From Armillaria gallica (Eukaryota; Basidiomycota; Agaricomycetes; Agaricales; Physalacriaceae): a DNA stretch of 64,000 nt. Position 1 is the first letter of the stretch. Each line of letters opens with the position of its first letter. The stretch lies in assembly GCA_037576215.1 (NCBI GenBank), contig JBANDB010000004.1, positions 7,006,001-7,070,000 on the forward strand. Direction: 5' to 3'. Below the pieces are notes generated by a model that saw only the letters and a list, made by a program, of their open reading frames with translations, had not been told where the DNA came from and ran no database searches. The position numbers were made by a program, and so were the translations under genes. Below, piece by piece: positions 24,173-35,900 of this stretch.

Positions 24173-24231
24173 GCCTTCGTGACGTACTGTAATGAGCGCC
24201 TGCTATGAGGGTTCGAATCCCACTCGAAGGC
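24173..24231 (+). repeat. tRNA-like element T1
   Basis: 59 nt. GCCTTCG at the 5' end pairs with CGAAGGC at the 3' end; box B is GGTTCGAATCC at 24210. The box-A-like TGACGTACTG starts at 24180, only 30 nt before box B. No room for complete D and anticodon arms. Confidence 0.65.
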
Positions 24232-24669
24232 TTACAATGGCATCAGTTCGATATATGTTCTTCGTTTGATTTGTCATCCCTACACTGAATTACTTGCCCA
24301 CCAATAAGATGCTCACGCGTAGAAAAATACAGAGCGCACGTCTATGGAGTTTCATCTGATGGCCTGTGCTTATACAGTTTTACCTCAGGGTGGTCTTCGA
24401 TACGCCGGTTTCAATCTCACGGCATTGAGGCTCCTTGATCAATCCTTCATGCCTGTCGTTGTAAGAACTATAACTTTTCTTATTCTCAAGTGTCGCCAGA
24501 CGCAGTGCTATCGGCAAGCAAGAAACTCGGGCTCTCCCTGCTGTGCTCTCCAGATCACCGCGCTCGCAAGGTCTGCCCAAATAGACTTGGTGCTTGTAGT
24601 CTTCCACTGCGGATAAACTGCTCTGCTTGCACCGATCTCCCCAATGGATTCAAAATCGAGCAAGCAGTA

Positions 24670-24731
24670 GCTTCATGGCGCAGGCCGTATAGTAGTCCTA
24701 TCATTATCTAGGTTCAAGTCCTGGTAGAAGC
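24670..24731 (+). repeat. tRNA-like element T2
   Basis: 62 nt. GCTTC ... GAAGC ends, box-A-like TGGCGCAGGCCG and box-B-like GGTTCAAGTCC at 24711. Confidence 0.55.
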
Positions 24732-25159
24732 ATTACTGCACAAAAGCTCTGTTTTCTTCCTCTTTTTTTCAAGGTCTTCCAGCACTCGGAAATCTCTCCC
24801 CATCTGGGAGCTGACACAGGGATATGGAAGACGGTGGTTTGCATTTTCCGCATCGATCATGGGAAGGAACTGAGTCGGTCATCAGTGATCCGTCGACCGT
24901 CGTCCTTCATTCAAATGAAGCCAAATTTGTCGCTTGAGTTGTATTTGGATAGGTGCAACGAAACTACGCTTTGGGGCCTACCAGAAAGGAGCAGGCCTCC
25001 CACTATGTTTCAATTCCCGGTTGAAGAAATTTCAGCTAGTAGATATAGTATCGGACCCATTTTTCTACGTCCCCTCCTCTATACCACCATTACTTTGAAA
25101 TTCCACTCGCTTCTAGCTTTCGGGCGCATTGTTGACAACGAACAATACAGCAAGCAATG

Positions 25160-25218
25160 GCTTCGTGACGCAATCTGGATAACTTGTTAATGACCTAGGT
25201 TCGAGCCCTAGGTGGAGC
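25160..25218 (+). repeat. tRNA-like element T3
   Basis: GCTTCG start, a good box A (TGACGCAATCTGG), and a T-arm CTAGG-TTCGAGC-CCTAG with a perfect stem. The anticodon-arm region is reduced to about 10 nt. It lies 57 bp before F-box copy F2. Confidence 0.6.
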
Positions 25219-25274
25219 TGCCACTGGAGCATGCAAGACACGTAGTGGATATTTTTGTCTACAAGTCCTGGTGC

Positions 25275-25865
25275 CCGGAATTCTTTCCCGACGAGGACAT
25301 CTTAGCACTCGATGACGACGCCAATGTCAACAACACCCAGCACGGTAAGTTATCTCCAAGTCGCTTTCACCCCGTCCACCATCCTCGTCATCTGCGCCCG
25401 CTCCATCACTCTTTATGCATCCACCTTCACCCGATTTCTTTAGCTGGGTCGAGGGTGCCACCGCAGCACCGACCATCATCCTGATCTGCTCCCAGAGCGA
25501 CAATCCCTGGACATTTCACTCCAGCTCTACTCACTCTCCTCCTTTCCCCCGACGCTCATTTCCAAAGTATCCTCTCGACGTGGTGCCTTTCGATGTACCG
25601 ATGTCATCCTCAGTAAGTGTACCACCGCCATATGGATCCGCCCACATGATCGTGCTATGGTCTCACACCGGGTGACCAGGAGGTGCACGATGGCTGTGAG
25701 ATGCTCATCACAGCTGTCTTCCCCGGCGCGCTTAATCCTGCCGCCGAACGTTCGCGAGGTCTGCATGAACGGCCTCAATGACTGAACAGCATTCGATTAT
25801 GACGAAGATCTCGGGAGGTTCACCCTTGGGTCGGAATTTGGGAAGGTCACTTGCTCAGTTGTAGT
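25275..25865 (+). pseudogene. F-box family 3' fragment (copy F2)
   Basis: This is a truncated, frameshifted relic of the same F-box family as the 48414-49142 copy. It starts inside the middle region (DDDANVNNTQHGKL, compared with LDDVGDTQHGHCL) and continues through the segment encoding VPFDVPMSSSVSVPPPYGSA in a shifted frame. It ends with the DYDEDLGR-FTLGSEFGKVT region near 25860. Several indels and a TGA (in ...LND-stop-TAFDYD) prevent translation. A tRNA-like element starts about 70 bp downstream, preceded by the conserved GGTTTAGGACATCC string. Confidence 0.55.
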
Positions 25866-25932
25866 CGCGCCTTGCTGGTTTAGGACATCCGTGCTATCAC
25901 GAGTGAAGATAGAACTGAAAGCACTTGTATAT

Positions 25933-25990
25933 GCTTCCGTGACGCACCGTGTTGAGCGCTTGCTATTAGGGTTCGAATCCCCCGGATAGC
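25933..25990 (+). repeat. tRNA-like element T4
   Basis: GCTTCCGTGACGCACCGTG start and perfect box B GGTTCGAATCC at 25970. Box A to box B start distance is 30 nt. The 3' acceptor strand is decayed (CCCCGGATAGC). Confidence 0.55.
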
Positions 25991-26424
25991 AATTTATGGA
26001 CGATATCGTAATTTTGTTTCCTGTGTCGAATAGATGGTTACTCATGGAAAGATGGTAAGTTCTTTTGTCTCGCAGCGGTATATATTCCTGCGTCTATACC
26101 TGGGCAGGAGTATATACCGTCCTCATTGCTCCAAAAGGTCATATCGTCGTTAGTCTAGAAGAGCTTAGCGCAGGAGCGCGATCTTCGATACCGAACGTCC
26201 TGATTTCAAAGCTGCTATTCTAGTCTTTGTTTCGTCAGAACCTCAGTCGAAATAAGCTGATCTGAGAATCGTTCACGTCGCCAAAAGTAATGTGATAGTC
26301 AGATGATGTCATGAGAGTGGGTCTGAACGTACCTCAGGGAATTCAATACGACGTGATTCTTCGTCCACTACCGGTCAGCGGTTAGGCCCCAGGTGTTGTC
26401 AGAGGATGTCCTTCTTGGCATACT

Positions 26425-26493
26425 GGCTTCGTCAAGTCTACTACCACTGAACCGGACACCAACACACCACCGTTTAAATCCCATTCAAAAGCT
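26425..26493 (+). repeat. Degenerate tRNA-like element T5
   Basis: GGCTTCGTC at the start and AAAAGCTT at the end, with a weak box-B-like GTTTAAATCC between. Marginal. Confidence 0.3.
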
Positions 26494-26620
26494 TAGCAGG
26501 AGTGGATTCGGTGTTTTTTCCTTCTTCGGCGCGTCGCCGTTGCATACTATAGCCGCATCAAGCATTGGTCTGTGTACCCTCCCACTGCAGAAATAATCGT
26601 CCACTTTCACTTATACGGCC

Positions 26621-27533
26621 TGTTGGATAACACGCGCACCGTGTGATCAGGCACGTTTGCCTAGCGAGTTAGGAACGACAATCCATGTTTGCTTAGAAGG
26701 CAAACGAGTACAGTAAACTACGAAATCTAGCTACTTAAATACCATTCTGTATCTTCTAGTACTTTCTTTCTCTTAGTAAACCTTTACTCAGCAAAACTCG
26801 GGCTCACTGGGCATTGCGCCAGCTCGCACAGCCACAGGCTCATCAATATTCCACACGGCCCGCTTATCGAAGTAATGAGATACGGTGTCACGGATATAAA
26901 GGGGTGACTAGAATATATCGTACTGTAAATGTTAGTACGACAAGGTGAGTTCGGGGGATTCAGCACGAATGCTATACTCTGCTTGACTCCAAGGACATCC
27001 AACGAATGAACGTGTATGAATACTGAAAATTAATCAGAGCGCGCGTGCGCTTCGATCTCTGATTTCTTGCTACTGTTACTGCTACTGGGCCAACCATACG
27101 GTGGTTGGCAACTGACTGTTGTTCTGACTGTTAACTGACTGATTTCACAAGGTCTTCTTGACTTTGTGAACTTGCTGCTTAAGATGGTGGAGTCTTATCC
27201 ACCTCTCGTTCTGAATTCAATACTCTGTTTTCTGGGGTAAAAAGTTACATTGCATTTCGTTTCCTGGCCTTTATATACAAGTTGGCTATCCTATTTTTAG
27301 ATACTTGGATTACTCAGCCTTCGGCCATCCTGTACGGGTATTAGTAAGGATTTCCTGCTAGTAGGCACATCATAGCGCACTGCTTACTCATCCGTCGGGT
27401 CGGGCATGATTCTTGCCTGCTATGGATGGCCGACGACTTACTAAGCGATTAGTAAGTGCTTACTCAGCACCTTTTCTCGGTCCGATCTCTGGTTTTCTAC
27501 CGGCCCGGGTTCCGGCCTGACAACGGTGTAACA
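26621..27533 (+). mobile_element. Candidate solo LTR
   Basis: The segment starts TGTTGGATAACACGCGCACC and ends GACAACGGTGTAACA, giving TGTT ... AACA inverted ends over about 913 bp, a usual LTR size. It includes a TATA-like TTTATATACAAG near 27270. No coding frame is present. I could not find a convincing 5-bp target duplication (CGGCC before, CAGAT after), and the right end abuts tRNA-like element T6, so this is a weak call. Confidence 0.3.
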
Positions 27534-27585
27534 CAGATGGTGTATAGTCAGCTGTTTCCCTAGGTTCGATCCCTAGTTGAAGCAC
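27525..27585 (+). repeat. tRNA-like element T6
   Basis: A T-arm CTAGG-TTCGATC-CCTAG with perfect stem (box B GGTTCGATCCC at 27563), followed by TTGAAGC. The 5' acceptor strand is missing or replaced by the candidate LTR end. Confidence 0.5.
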
Positions 27586-27934
27586 TATGTTGGATGGTTG
27601 TCTCTTATTTTCTTTCCTCTTCACGTTTGTATGTCGTTCGGAATTTATTCCCTACCTGAGATATGAAATCAAAGGTCGTAGTCATTTACTTATTCGTTAT
27701 AATCTCATCGCTACTCATTCTTGTTGCACTATATCGCGACAATATCATTGCATATTCCGGTTGTTCCGTAGCTATCTCATTTTACCTAGATGCCGGTCGG
27801 TTCACCATTTCGGCTGGTGTGATGCTTTGTATCAAGTGGACAACTTTGGGATTAGAGCCCGCTCAGTCAAATAGATTACCAACTGGAACCCTCGAGTTAG
27901 GTTACAATAGATCAGTTGGAGTTTAAAGATACCC

Positions 27935-27991
27935 CCTTCGTGACGTACTGGCTATCACTGTTATAATGTGGGTTCGAGACCTATTAGAAGG
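27935..27991 (+). repeat. tRNA-like element T7
   Basis: CCTTCG ... GAAGG ends, box-A-like TGACGTACTGG at 27941 and GGTTCGAGACC at 27971 (30 nt apart). Confidence 0.5.
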
Positions 27992-28159
27992 AATGTAAGG
28001 ATAATCGTGCATTTTTTTTACTTCGCGCATCAAACATTGGAAGGTAATAAGCCCATCATGAAGCTCGTCATCGCTCGTATCTGTTCACAGACAGGGTCTG
28101 TCTTCATTCCACTCGGGGCGCATTTTGCGCTTGGATAGGTAAGAACAAAATAAGTCATT

Positions 28160-28222
28160 GTGACCCACCGGAAAGGGACAGCTCTCCCGCCGTGGTTAGA
28201 ACGTCCAAGTCCTGCTTGAAGA
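28160..28222 (+). repeat. Degenerate tRNA-like element T8
   Basis: Box-B-like GTCCAAGTCC followed by TGCTTGAAG. The 5' half is poorly preserved. Confidence 0.3.
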
Positions 28223-28414
28223 AATGTCAGATAGCTCGTTTCTAATCAGTTTTATTCTTGATGAGTACTGGCATCCAAATCGTAACCGGGAAAATTGAAA
28301 CATTGCGTTTTTGTTAACCAAGATACATGGCATTAATTGTGACTGGTGCCGAGTTCACTTCCCTCATCAGGCTCGCGAGGAGGTTTTTGACGATGAACGA
28401 TACGGCGAGTAATA

Positions 28415-28473
28415 GCTTCGTTACTCAGTCTGAATAGTCTGTTGATGACCTAGGTTCGATCCCCAGGCGAAGC
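28415..28473 (+). repeat. tRNA-like element T9
   Basis: 59 nt. GCTTCG pairs with CGAAGC. The T-arm CCTAGG-TTCGATC-CCCAGG is nearly perfect, with box B at 28453. Only 13 nt (GTCTGTTGATGAC) remain where an anticodon arm should be. Confidence 0.6.
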
Positions 28474-28479
28474 ATGCGC

Positions 28480-29740
28480 GGTGTTGGGTAATTTTTCTAC
28501 AAGTCCTGGTGATAGTAAATCTCCCCCTGAGAGAACCGGAAATCCGGTAGCAGACAAGGAACTCCGCATTCTAGGTATGGCGATCGTTCTTTTCTCCTCG
28601 CGGCTAATACTTGTTGCGGTTTGATGCCAACTACCACGTTGTTCAGTCATAGGGCCCGCGACGTGAGCAGCATATTGCTTGAACTCTTGGCGAGCATACA
28701 GTCAGCATAAATTGCCGTCCTTGGCGTGCTGAGCTTCGTATAGGACGTCAAACCCGTCTATACATGCCTCGCAATCAATACTATCTGCCGATGCGTGATG
28801 CGTCGGATAGTGCGTAGGAGGTCATAGCGAAATTATCAGCTAAAAGGGCAGCCTCATTTGCTTCATGCGAAAGAACGAACAAACAGAGGCGCGCTTCCTC
28901 CTCGCATGGAGTGCATAACTTAGGTAAGTGTGAAGTGGGTAATCCTTCTGACGTGCTGATCCGATGCCGATCATTTTCCTCAAAATTTCCTTCGTCAAAA
29001 GCAGCCGTTCCGTATATCACACAAAGTGCTGGGGTTGAGAATAAGAGAGAAAGACATGGGACGACAGACCGTCTGTTGTCCGTGAGTCATGGAGAATCTG
29101 AAGACGAAAGAAAACAGAAGTCTACAATGAACGCGTCGTGGTCAGGTGATGTCGTAAGGGCAGATCTAAACCAATTTCAATTTGATTTTAGCTGATCAAC
29201 TTCGTGCTGGCGACTCATGATGTACTACTCACCTGTTGGCTGGGCCTTACGAGATGGATTGCCCTATTATATGTGTAATGCTTTCATCATTTTCTGGCAA
29301 TGTTCTCACTTCCGTCTTCAGGTTCGTCAGGTTATCAGTGAAACACATCTTGCAGGTTGCAGTCATCTGTTGATGGCAGCTCACGTCATCAGTGTCAACC
29401 TGGATATACTTTATGTGAGTCCTCGTTATTGATAGGACGTGATTCTTCTTTTCCTACTACTAGGCACGACGTTGAAGTTCCAAAATTCGTTCGCACTGGC
29501 TACGGAGTTCTTACTACCGAAAAATCGCTACCAAGTTCAGGATCTTCTCTAGGGACGTCAACGAAAGATTAATGTCTTCCTTCTCCTGTGTAACCAGGGC
29601 CTGATATCATCGCCGCCTTGTTTTATCCTGCCCCTGACTTATCTCCAAACCATTTAGTGCCTTAATGCCCGTCTTTGTCCCGTTCAGCTCTTCTTTCGCC
29701 GTCCTGCACATTCTTTCTCAAAACGAATACGGATATAGTC
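28480..29740. other. Gene-poor stretch before the first GH76-like copy
   Basis: No recognised gene or repeat. Short frames on both strands carry no family motif. Confidence 0.35.
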
Positions 29741-31195
29741 ACAGGACATGCGGCCTCTCATTCTCGCACCGATGCTCACGGCGTCTTTTATTGTATTGGG
29801 TGCCGCACAGGACCTCACGCCGTCTATTTCCTGGAAAGTGTGTACCACTTCTTTCGCTGATGATGGCAAAGGCTGATATAAGGAGTAGAATCCCAAACCC
29901 CTGGCAACAAATGGCCGAATTCGATAGGCTGACGAACCAAACAAAGTACAAGCAAATACTGAAGGAGGGGTTCGCGTTGGCAGAATCAGTGAATTCTGAA
30001 TTTTCGAGCGCATTGTCAGTGGGATGTAATTATACCTCCCTGAAGCGCACCTGACCAATATTTTCCAGTGTTAGTTCTGTATCCTGAATCTGCTTTCAGA
30101 ATAACTGATGACGCCGTTTTCGATAATAGCTGGACTTTGGGCTGTGAGTTAGATTATACATTGTCGTTCTTGTGTTGTTCGTTTGTCACAGGAATTACGA
30201 ATACGCTGCTGCTCGGGCCTACACAGCTTATCGAGACTCGGACTTCCTTGCTCTAGCTGTGACTTCGTGGACCACTGCGAGGCGGTAAACAACATCTAAG
30301 GACCAAGCTGCTTCGGGCACTATGGATGTTAAGCAATTCAATCTCTTGTTATCACGTCAAGGCGGTAAGTCATATCCATGGCTATCACGACTGACCAATG
30401 TCCAATCCCAGTTGGCAGCAACTCTGGCCGGCGGCACTGATTGGGTGAGTCTTGATTTACATCTACGTTTCGTTCATTAATCAATCGACTAGAAAACTGA
30501 CTCTGACGATCCAAAAGTCGCTAGCCTCGCCTCTGGGTTCGTTTTTTCCTCGTTAACTACGTTCCATGGTTAACTATTCAAACAGCTTATTCCTTACGTG
30601 AGCTCCGCAGTTTTCTGGGAGGTGTTTGGCTGACAGCAATAAGCCTTTCGGCTCTATTGGCAGAAGCCACATCCAACCAGGCGTACCTCGATAACATTAT
30701 ACGGGCCCATCTTATCAATCCGTCCAATATCGTACTGGATTCTGTGTCGTCGATGTCAAATGAATCTTGCTCAGTTGATTCGACAGTGTACTCTTACAAT
30801 TCGGGGATCTTCGTCAAAGGACTGGTCGTCCTAGCTGATATCACTCATAATGTATCCACTGAAGCATTGTATGTACTTACAGATCCTAGTTGTCCACATA
30901 CTGAACTTTGATTTCGACCTGATTGCGCAGTACTATTGTTGCCGTTGCAACCGATACGCTGTGACAAGGAATAATTGTTAGTAAGTTTTTTTTTGAGCGA
31001 GTTATCTCACGAGCTCATTATTGTTGTTTAATGATGAAGCTACGACTGTCGGAGGACGTTATATCGTACGAGCCCTCGCGGCATTGTATGATCACAATAT
31101 GACGACCTCCGACCTTCGGGAATATATCAAAGACTACATTGGTGTGCAGGCGCAAATAAGGGTTTACCGATCAATACACTGGGTTCCCACGGCCA

Positions 31196-31464
31196 GTTAA
31201 CTGCCATGCCGTCCCATGCCGAGCAGTTAACTGCCACTTCCTTATAGGGAATGCGAGTTGTTTAGCTGCTCCCGGGCTCAATTTGTGGGTTTGGGCCACG
31301 ATAATCAGTACTTTATATCTAATACATGGTTATTATATTTGAGAGGTCTTTTTATCAGGAGTTATCTACTCACTGGCGAGAAATAGACATCGAGCACTTA
31401 ACTGCCATGCTTCGTCAGCCAAGTTAACTGCCATCGGTCCGATCCGGTCCGACAGTTAACTGCC
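31196..31464. repeat. Array of five GTTAACTGCC motifs in the G1 insertion
   Basis: GTTAACTGCC occurs at 31196, 31226, 31423 and 31455 and once with C for the first G at 31397, all in the same orientation within 270 bp. Most are preceded by CA or AA. This resembles clustered transposase-binding or other protein-binding sites in a non-autonomous element. Element ends are not defined. Confidence 0.5.
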
Positions 31465-31871
31465 GTTTGGCTCGTCGACGTTCATTGCGTTCTCTCTCCT
31501 GCCCTGTTTGCATCACAACACTAACAGAAAAATAAGTGATATACTTAGGATGGTCTCTTATCAGCTTCCTCTAATAAATGCTCTCATTTTGCTCATGTCT
31601 GACCGCCCTAGTGATCAGTCCTCAGAGCCGCCTGCATTCACTGCTTCTATTGCTCCAGGACCATAAATTTGAAGCATTCAGTTTCAAGGGAAAGTATTTA
31701 TGAGAATAGGTCCAGCTCTGTCAATAATTAAGACAGTGTACTCATCATAAATCTGAATGTTGGTCTTCCAATAGTCTCTAAGTCTCTTAGACGGATTATG
31801 GCATCTGAAAATATTATGAAGTGCAAGACGGCATCGAACACTCTGTATTTATACCTGTGGGATGTATCATG

Positions 31872-31893
31872 GGCGCGGCGCATGCGCCGCGCC
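31872..31893. repeat. 22-bp perfect GC palindrome
   Basis: Positions 31872-31893 form a perfect inverted repeat centred on GCATGC, with 11-bp arms of G and C plus one A/T pair at the centre. It is isolated in AT-rich sequence inside the G1 insertion. It could be a cruciform, an element terminus or a dyad binding site. Confidence 0.7.
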
Positions 31894-32924
31894 TCCCGGT
31901 GGAAGTTTTTGACTGGTCCCGGGATTAAATTTCAGCTCAATGTAAACTTGCATTGCAGTATCTATGTATGATTTAAATTTCTACTGAAAAGAACTTTATT
32001 TCCTTCAAAATAGAGGCAAAATTTCGCTGTTGTTGCGAGACAGACGAGCCGACAATTCACTAAACGCTGTGGCTGTAAAGGCGAATATGGTATGGGAACT
32101 GCTGACTAACCTTCCTTTTTTGAATTCTTTTTCGTTCAGATTTGGACGGGGATACCCAGCGTAATGAACGGAAAACCCAAATAAGCCCTACTGGTTTACA
32201 TCGCTTATATAGCTTATCTATCCTATTGGGGTCCCCGGGGATAAGAGTTCTCCCCGGATGCTCACGCCATTCATGGCTACATCAATTACATCGCTATCGG
32301 AAATATCACGAGAGCACAATATTACCCAGGAGAAATATGCTAGATACCCTGTGACTCCGAGTAGAGAAGTGCCCTGTACGTCATCTGGAGTATTGTTGAA
32401 AGATGTGGCGAGGAGGAGGATGGATGTACGAACTGAATCGACGACTTCACTCAGGATTGCCAGTGCAAGTCCGCCACATCCGCTACACACCGAGAGAAGA
32501 GAAGATATGCCTACGGAGGAACTGCTGAGGTTGCTCAATGAACGAATGCAGTTAGGCTAACGGAATGAATCAGATGACGACCTACCACCAGAGTATCACG
32601 AAGGACGGATAACGTACACAGCGTTTTTATATCGCCAGAGACTGGATACTAAAGACCTGGCGCTCTGCCGCAAATACCATATATTACAATTATGTAGCAT
32701 ATACGTCAGAAGAAGTGCAGCATTATTCTCAACCTGAAATCGTCAATACTAGAGCTTGCTTCAACGTTTACGGTTCAACATTCAACCATGAATAAGTCAC
32801 ATACTGTCACACAGGACGAAACCGAACAATCGACGTCACGTTTCTTTCCCACCGCTGCCTCGTGGATGATTAGCGCCCGGCATGCACGCTGGCACTTCGC
32901 TTCCTCTCTTACCGTCCTGCTCCC

Positions 32925-35900
32925 ATGGATACTTTCAAGCAATACGTCCTTCCTCATGAGCGGAGGGAGATACCAATCCGACGATACTCCCGTCGAAATG
33001 CAGGTAGCGCAGTCGAAGCCCTGCTGAGGGAGAAATGCTTGGGAGTATCCATGGTCCATGCACCAGGCCGCGAGATGGAATACCTTGCCGTCGCTACGCC
33101 TCAGGAGGTTGTTGTCATCTCCCTTTCCAACGACAGCATCACATTTCCCAATGATGAGTCTCTCTGTACCTTAATGTCCGTGAAGAAACCGGCTCTAGCA
33201 GGGTTCCATATGCCACGGCTCTCCATTCGGATTTATTGTCATCTAAAGTGCCATGTACAAGGTATAGACTTGTCCACCTTCCGATCAAAGTCGCCCAGAA
33301 ATCTATCTTATCCTTCAACACTGCTTTCTAAAATCTCGTCACACAAAATCGATGCCTTCGCTGTGGACAGTCTATGGAACGACAAGTTGAACGAGTCATT
33401 AGGTGAAAATATCAGAAAGGTTTGCCTTCGCGCGTGGATTTCCGCTGTGTAAGTTTTCCCCACGTTCAATCATGTCATGAATCAACTGATAAGGGAAACG
33501 TAGTATCATCGACAAGAATACGAATGCTGTAGCTTTAACCAAGCCCGTCGAGACTCGATGGCTGAAGCGGGAGGTGAACTACCCTTTGCCTGCAATAAAT
33601 GCCGTTTACCGTGTTTATCTCTGATTTCAACGTCAAGGTTCTCGAATGTCTAGGTCACTTATTATCCCAGGCCGATATTCTGGAATGTGCCAAACCAACA
33701 GAGATTTCCAATGACTTCACTGATGTCAATAAGGATAGCAAGGGCCAATGGCAACTGTATAACTCTCGTTTCAGGACACGAGTACGCGATAGTCGCCAAG
33801 TATGTCCTTCTTTGCCCCAATTTCGTTCGATTTATGACACTGCCGTAAAAGCTTTCAATTCTTTTAACCACCTCGGACGGTCACGAATTCAAGGGATCAC
33901 CAAAAAAGTCCTACGGGAAGCGAACCAATATCAATGTCTCAGGTCGTTTTCGAGGAAAAGTGACTGGCGTTAAGGTTTTTGGCAGGGAGAGAGCAACGAA
34001 CGCAGAAGTGGCTCGCGATATGTTTTTACTTCATGCTTTACAGGGCGAATGTCATATCAGGCAATCCAAATTCGTGAGGATGCTATGGTTTCCGAGCAAC
34101 GAGGACAAGAAAGACCTTGTGGCCTCCAGCGCTCAAACGTCCCCCGTTTTTGTTGGGAAATTGAACGAATCACAACGGGAGGTGGTGTCGGCGATGATAT
34201 CTACTCGGCCGCTGGTCCTGGTTCACGGTGAGGAATGGTCAATGCATGCGCGATATTGACTAATACATTACATTTCCGCCAGGCCCGCCTGGAACAGGAA
34301 AAACGTCTACTATCTCTGCAGCGGCTGAGATATGGGGACGAAGTGGTTTACCGACATGGATAATAGCTCATTCCAACGTCGCCGTGAAGAACATCGCAGA
34401 GAAATTGGCGTCAAATGATGTTGACTTCAAAATCATCGTGTCCAAGGAATTTTATGTCGAGTGGTGAGTAAATGTCTCGTTCTTTGCTATCGTCCCTAAT
34501 TTCTAACGGGACAGGCATGAACATCTTTACACCAACATTGAAGACAAATTGTTACGTAGGGACTTGCTTCCGAATAATCAGAAGGCTCTACGAAGCACTA
34601 TCGGCGCATCGAGCATTATCCTATCAACGCTGAGCATGGTCTCAAATTCAACACTCGATCAGAACGGGATGTTCGACCTAGTGCCTCCGAGGACTCTTGT
34701 TGTCGACGAAGCTTCTCAGATCAATGTCTTCGAATATATGGCGAGCGACGATTTGTCTCACAACAGGAATCACAAGCTGACAATATCTTATCGCAGCATG
34801 TGTTCGTCAAGTTCAAAGATGTGATGAAGAAAGTCTGCTTCTTCGGTGATCCAAAACAGCGTCAGAATTCCAGAATATCTTTTCGTTGATGTTTATCTCA
34901 TCTTTCTCATTGACCAGTACCGCCATACGGAAAGGAAAAGGCTCCATCGATGCAATGCATCTTCGACATTGGCTATCTGAAAGATATTGCGCATAGGTTG
35001 GATATTCAATGTACGTTCCGGCACCAGTAATTCATTTTATATCTCCTCATCTCAGGTCTGCCACACAGATCGTATGCCTCATCCATTGGGTAACTTCGTC
35101 TCTCGAGAAGTCTACAACAATCGACTCCGCTCGGAGAATGATATAACGGATCCGTCCTGTATCGCATTCATTGACGCCAGATACGGCAAGGAGGAGAAAT
35201 CTGGATTCAGCTGGCGGGTACGTCTTCGTATTCAGGCCAACCAGATCGCAATAACTTACGTTCATTCCTTTGTAGAACAACGAAGAGGTTCAAACTGTCG
35301 CCCAGATAGTTCAGCATTACTACCAAGGCCATGATTTTTGCGTTATAACGCCGTACGACGCCCAAAGAGCTGCCATAGAAGAAAAGCTTAAGAGCCAAGA
35401 TCTGCCTTGGGAACGGCGGGTGTTCAACGTCGACAGTTTCCAAGGTAACCAGCTTCCGCAATGAGTGCTTTGGAATGTTAGACTTATGTTTTACACACAG
35501 GAAATGAGGCAGATATCGTCATAGTTTCTGTTGTACGGTGCTGGAACACTGGGTTCCTGAGCTCTGATCAGCGAATGAACGTCATGCTCACACGCTGTCG
35601 ACGAGGCCTCGTTATCGTCTCGAGCAGGAATTTCCTCTTGGGCCCAGGAAAGTCGACGCTCGTTGGTAAACTAGCTCGTGGAAGGGCCTGGATAGAAAGC
35701 ACAACTGTCACAGAACGGCTGGCGAACCTCCCTGATGCTAGGGGGGAATATGTGCCTGTCTACCACGCTGCATCTAGTGATGTGCCGGTTCAGGCTCAAG
35801 CCGAGGCCGGCCGCAAACCAGTCCTCCGAAAGCCCAAAAGCCGAGCCAAAGTCACGACTTTGAGCCTAAGCCAGGCCGGCACGTCACTACTATCTCCTAC

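Larger units (their letters stand above)
29748..32611 (+). pseudogene. GH76-like membrane protein, copy G1, deleted and interrupted
   Basis: The start at 29748 gives MRPLILAPMLTASFIVLGAA, a signal peptide followed by QDLTPSISWK, parallel to copies G2-G4. After the first intron only NPKPL remains before QQMAEFDRLTNQTKYK, so exon 2 and the start of exon 3 are deleted (about 150 bp). The next exon contains NYEYAAARAYTAYRDSDFLA but has TAA where others have Tyr in RRYTIS. Later pieces read ALLAEATSNQAYLDN, SGIFVKGLVVLADITHN and GGRYIVRALAALYDHN, ending in IGVQ at about 31149. About 1 kb of unrelated sequence follows, before the cytoplasmic tail resumes (GDKSSPRMLTPF near 32228, MPTEELLRLLNERM, stop, then DDDLPPEYHEG ending 32611). 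It is non-functional as read. Confidence 0.72.

Noticed and set aside
24173..24231. Functional tRNA gene
   Set aside because: At 59 nt it cannot hold complete D and anticodon arms; no recognisable anticodon loop with a proper stem.
31196..31464. CRISPR-like array
   Set aside because: The repeats are 10 bp with irregular spacing, in a fungal nuclear context; no cas genes.
35790..35890. GCC/AAG-rich repeats (AAGCCGAGGCCGGCC, AAGCCAGGCCGGC) as a mobile element
   Set aside because: They are inside the open C-terminal exon of the helicase and read as Ala/Pro/Lys-rich low complexity.
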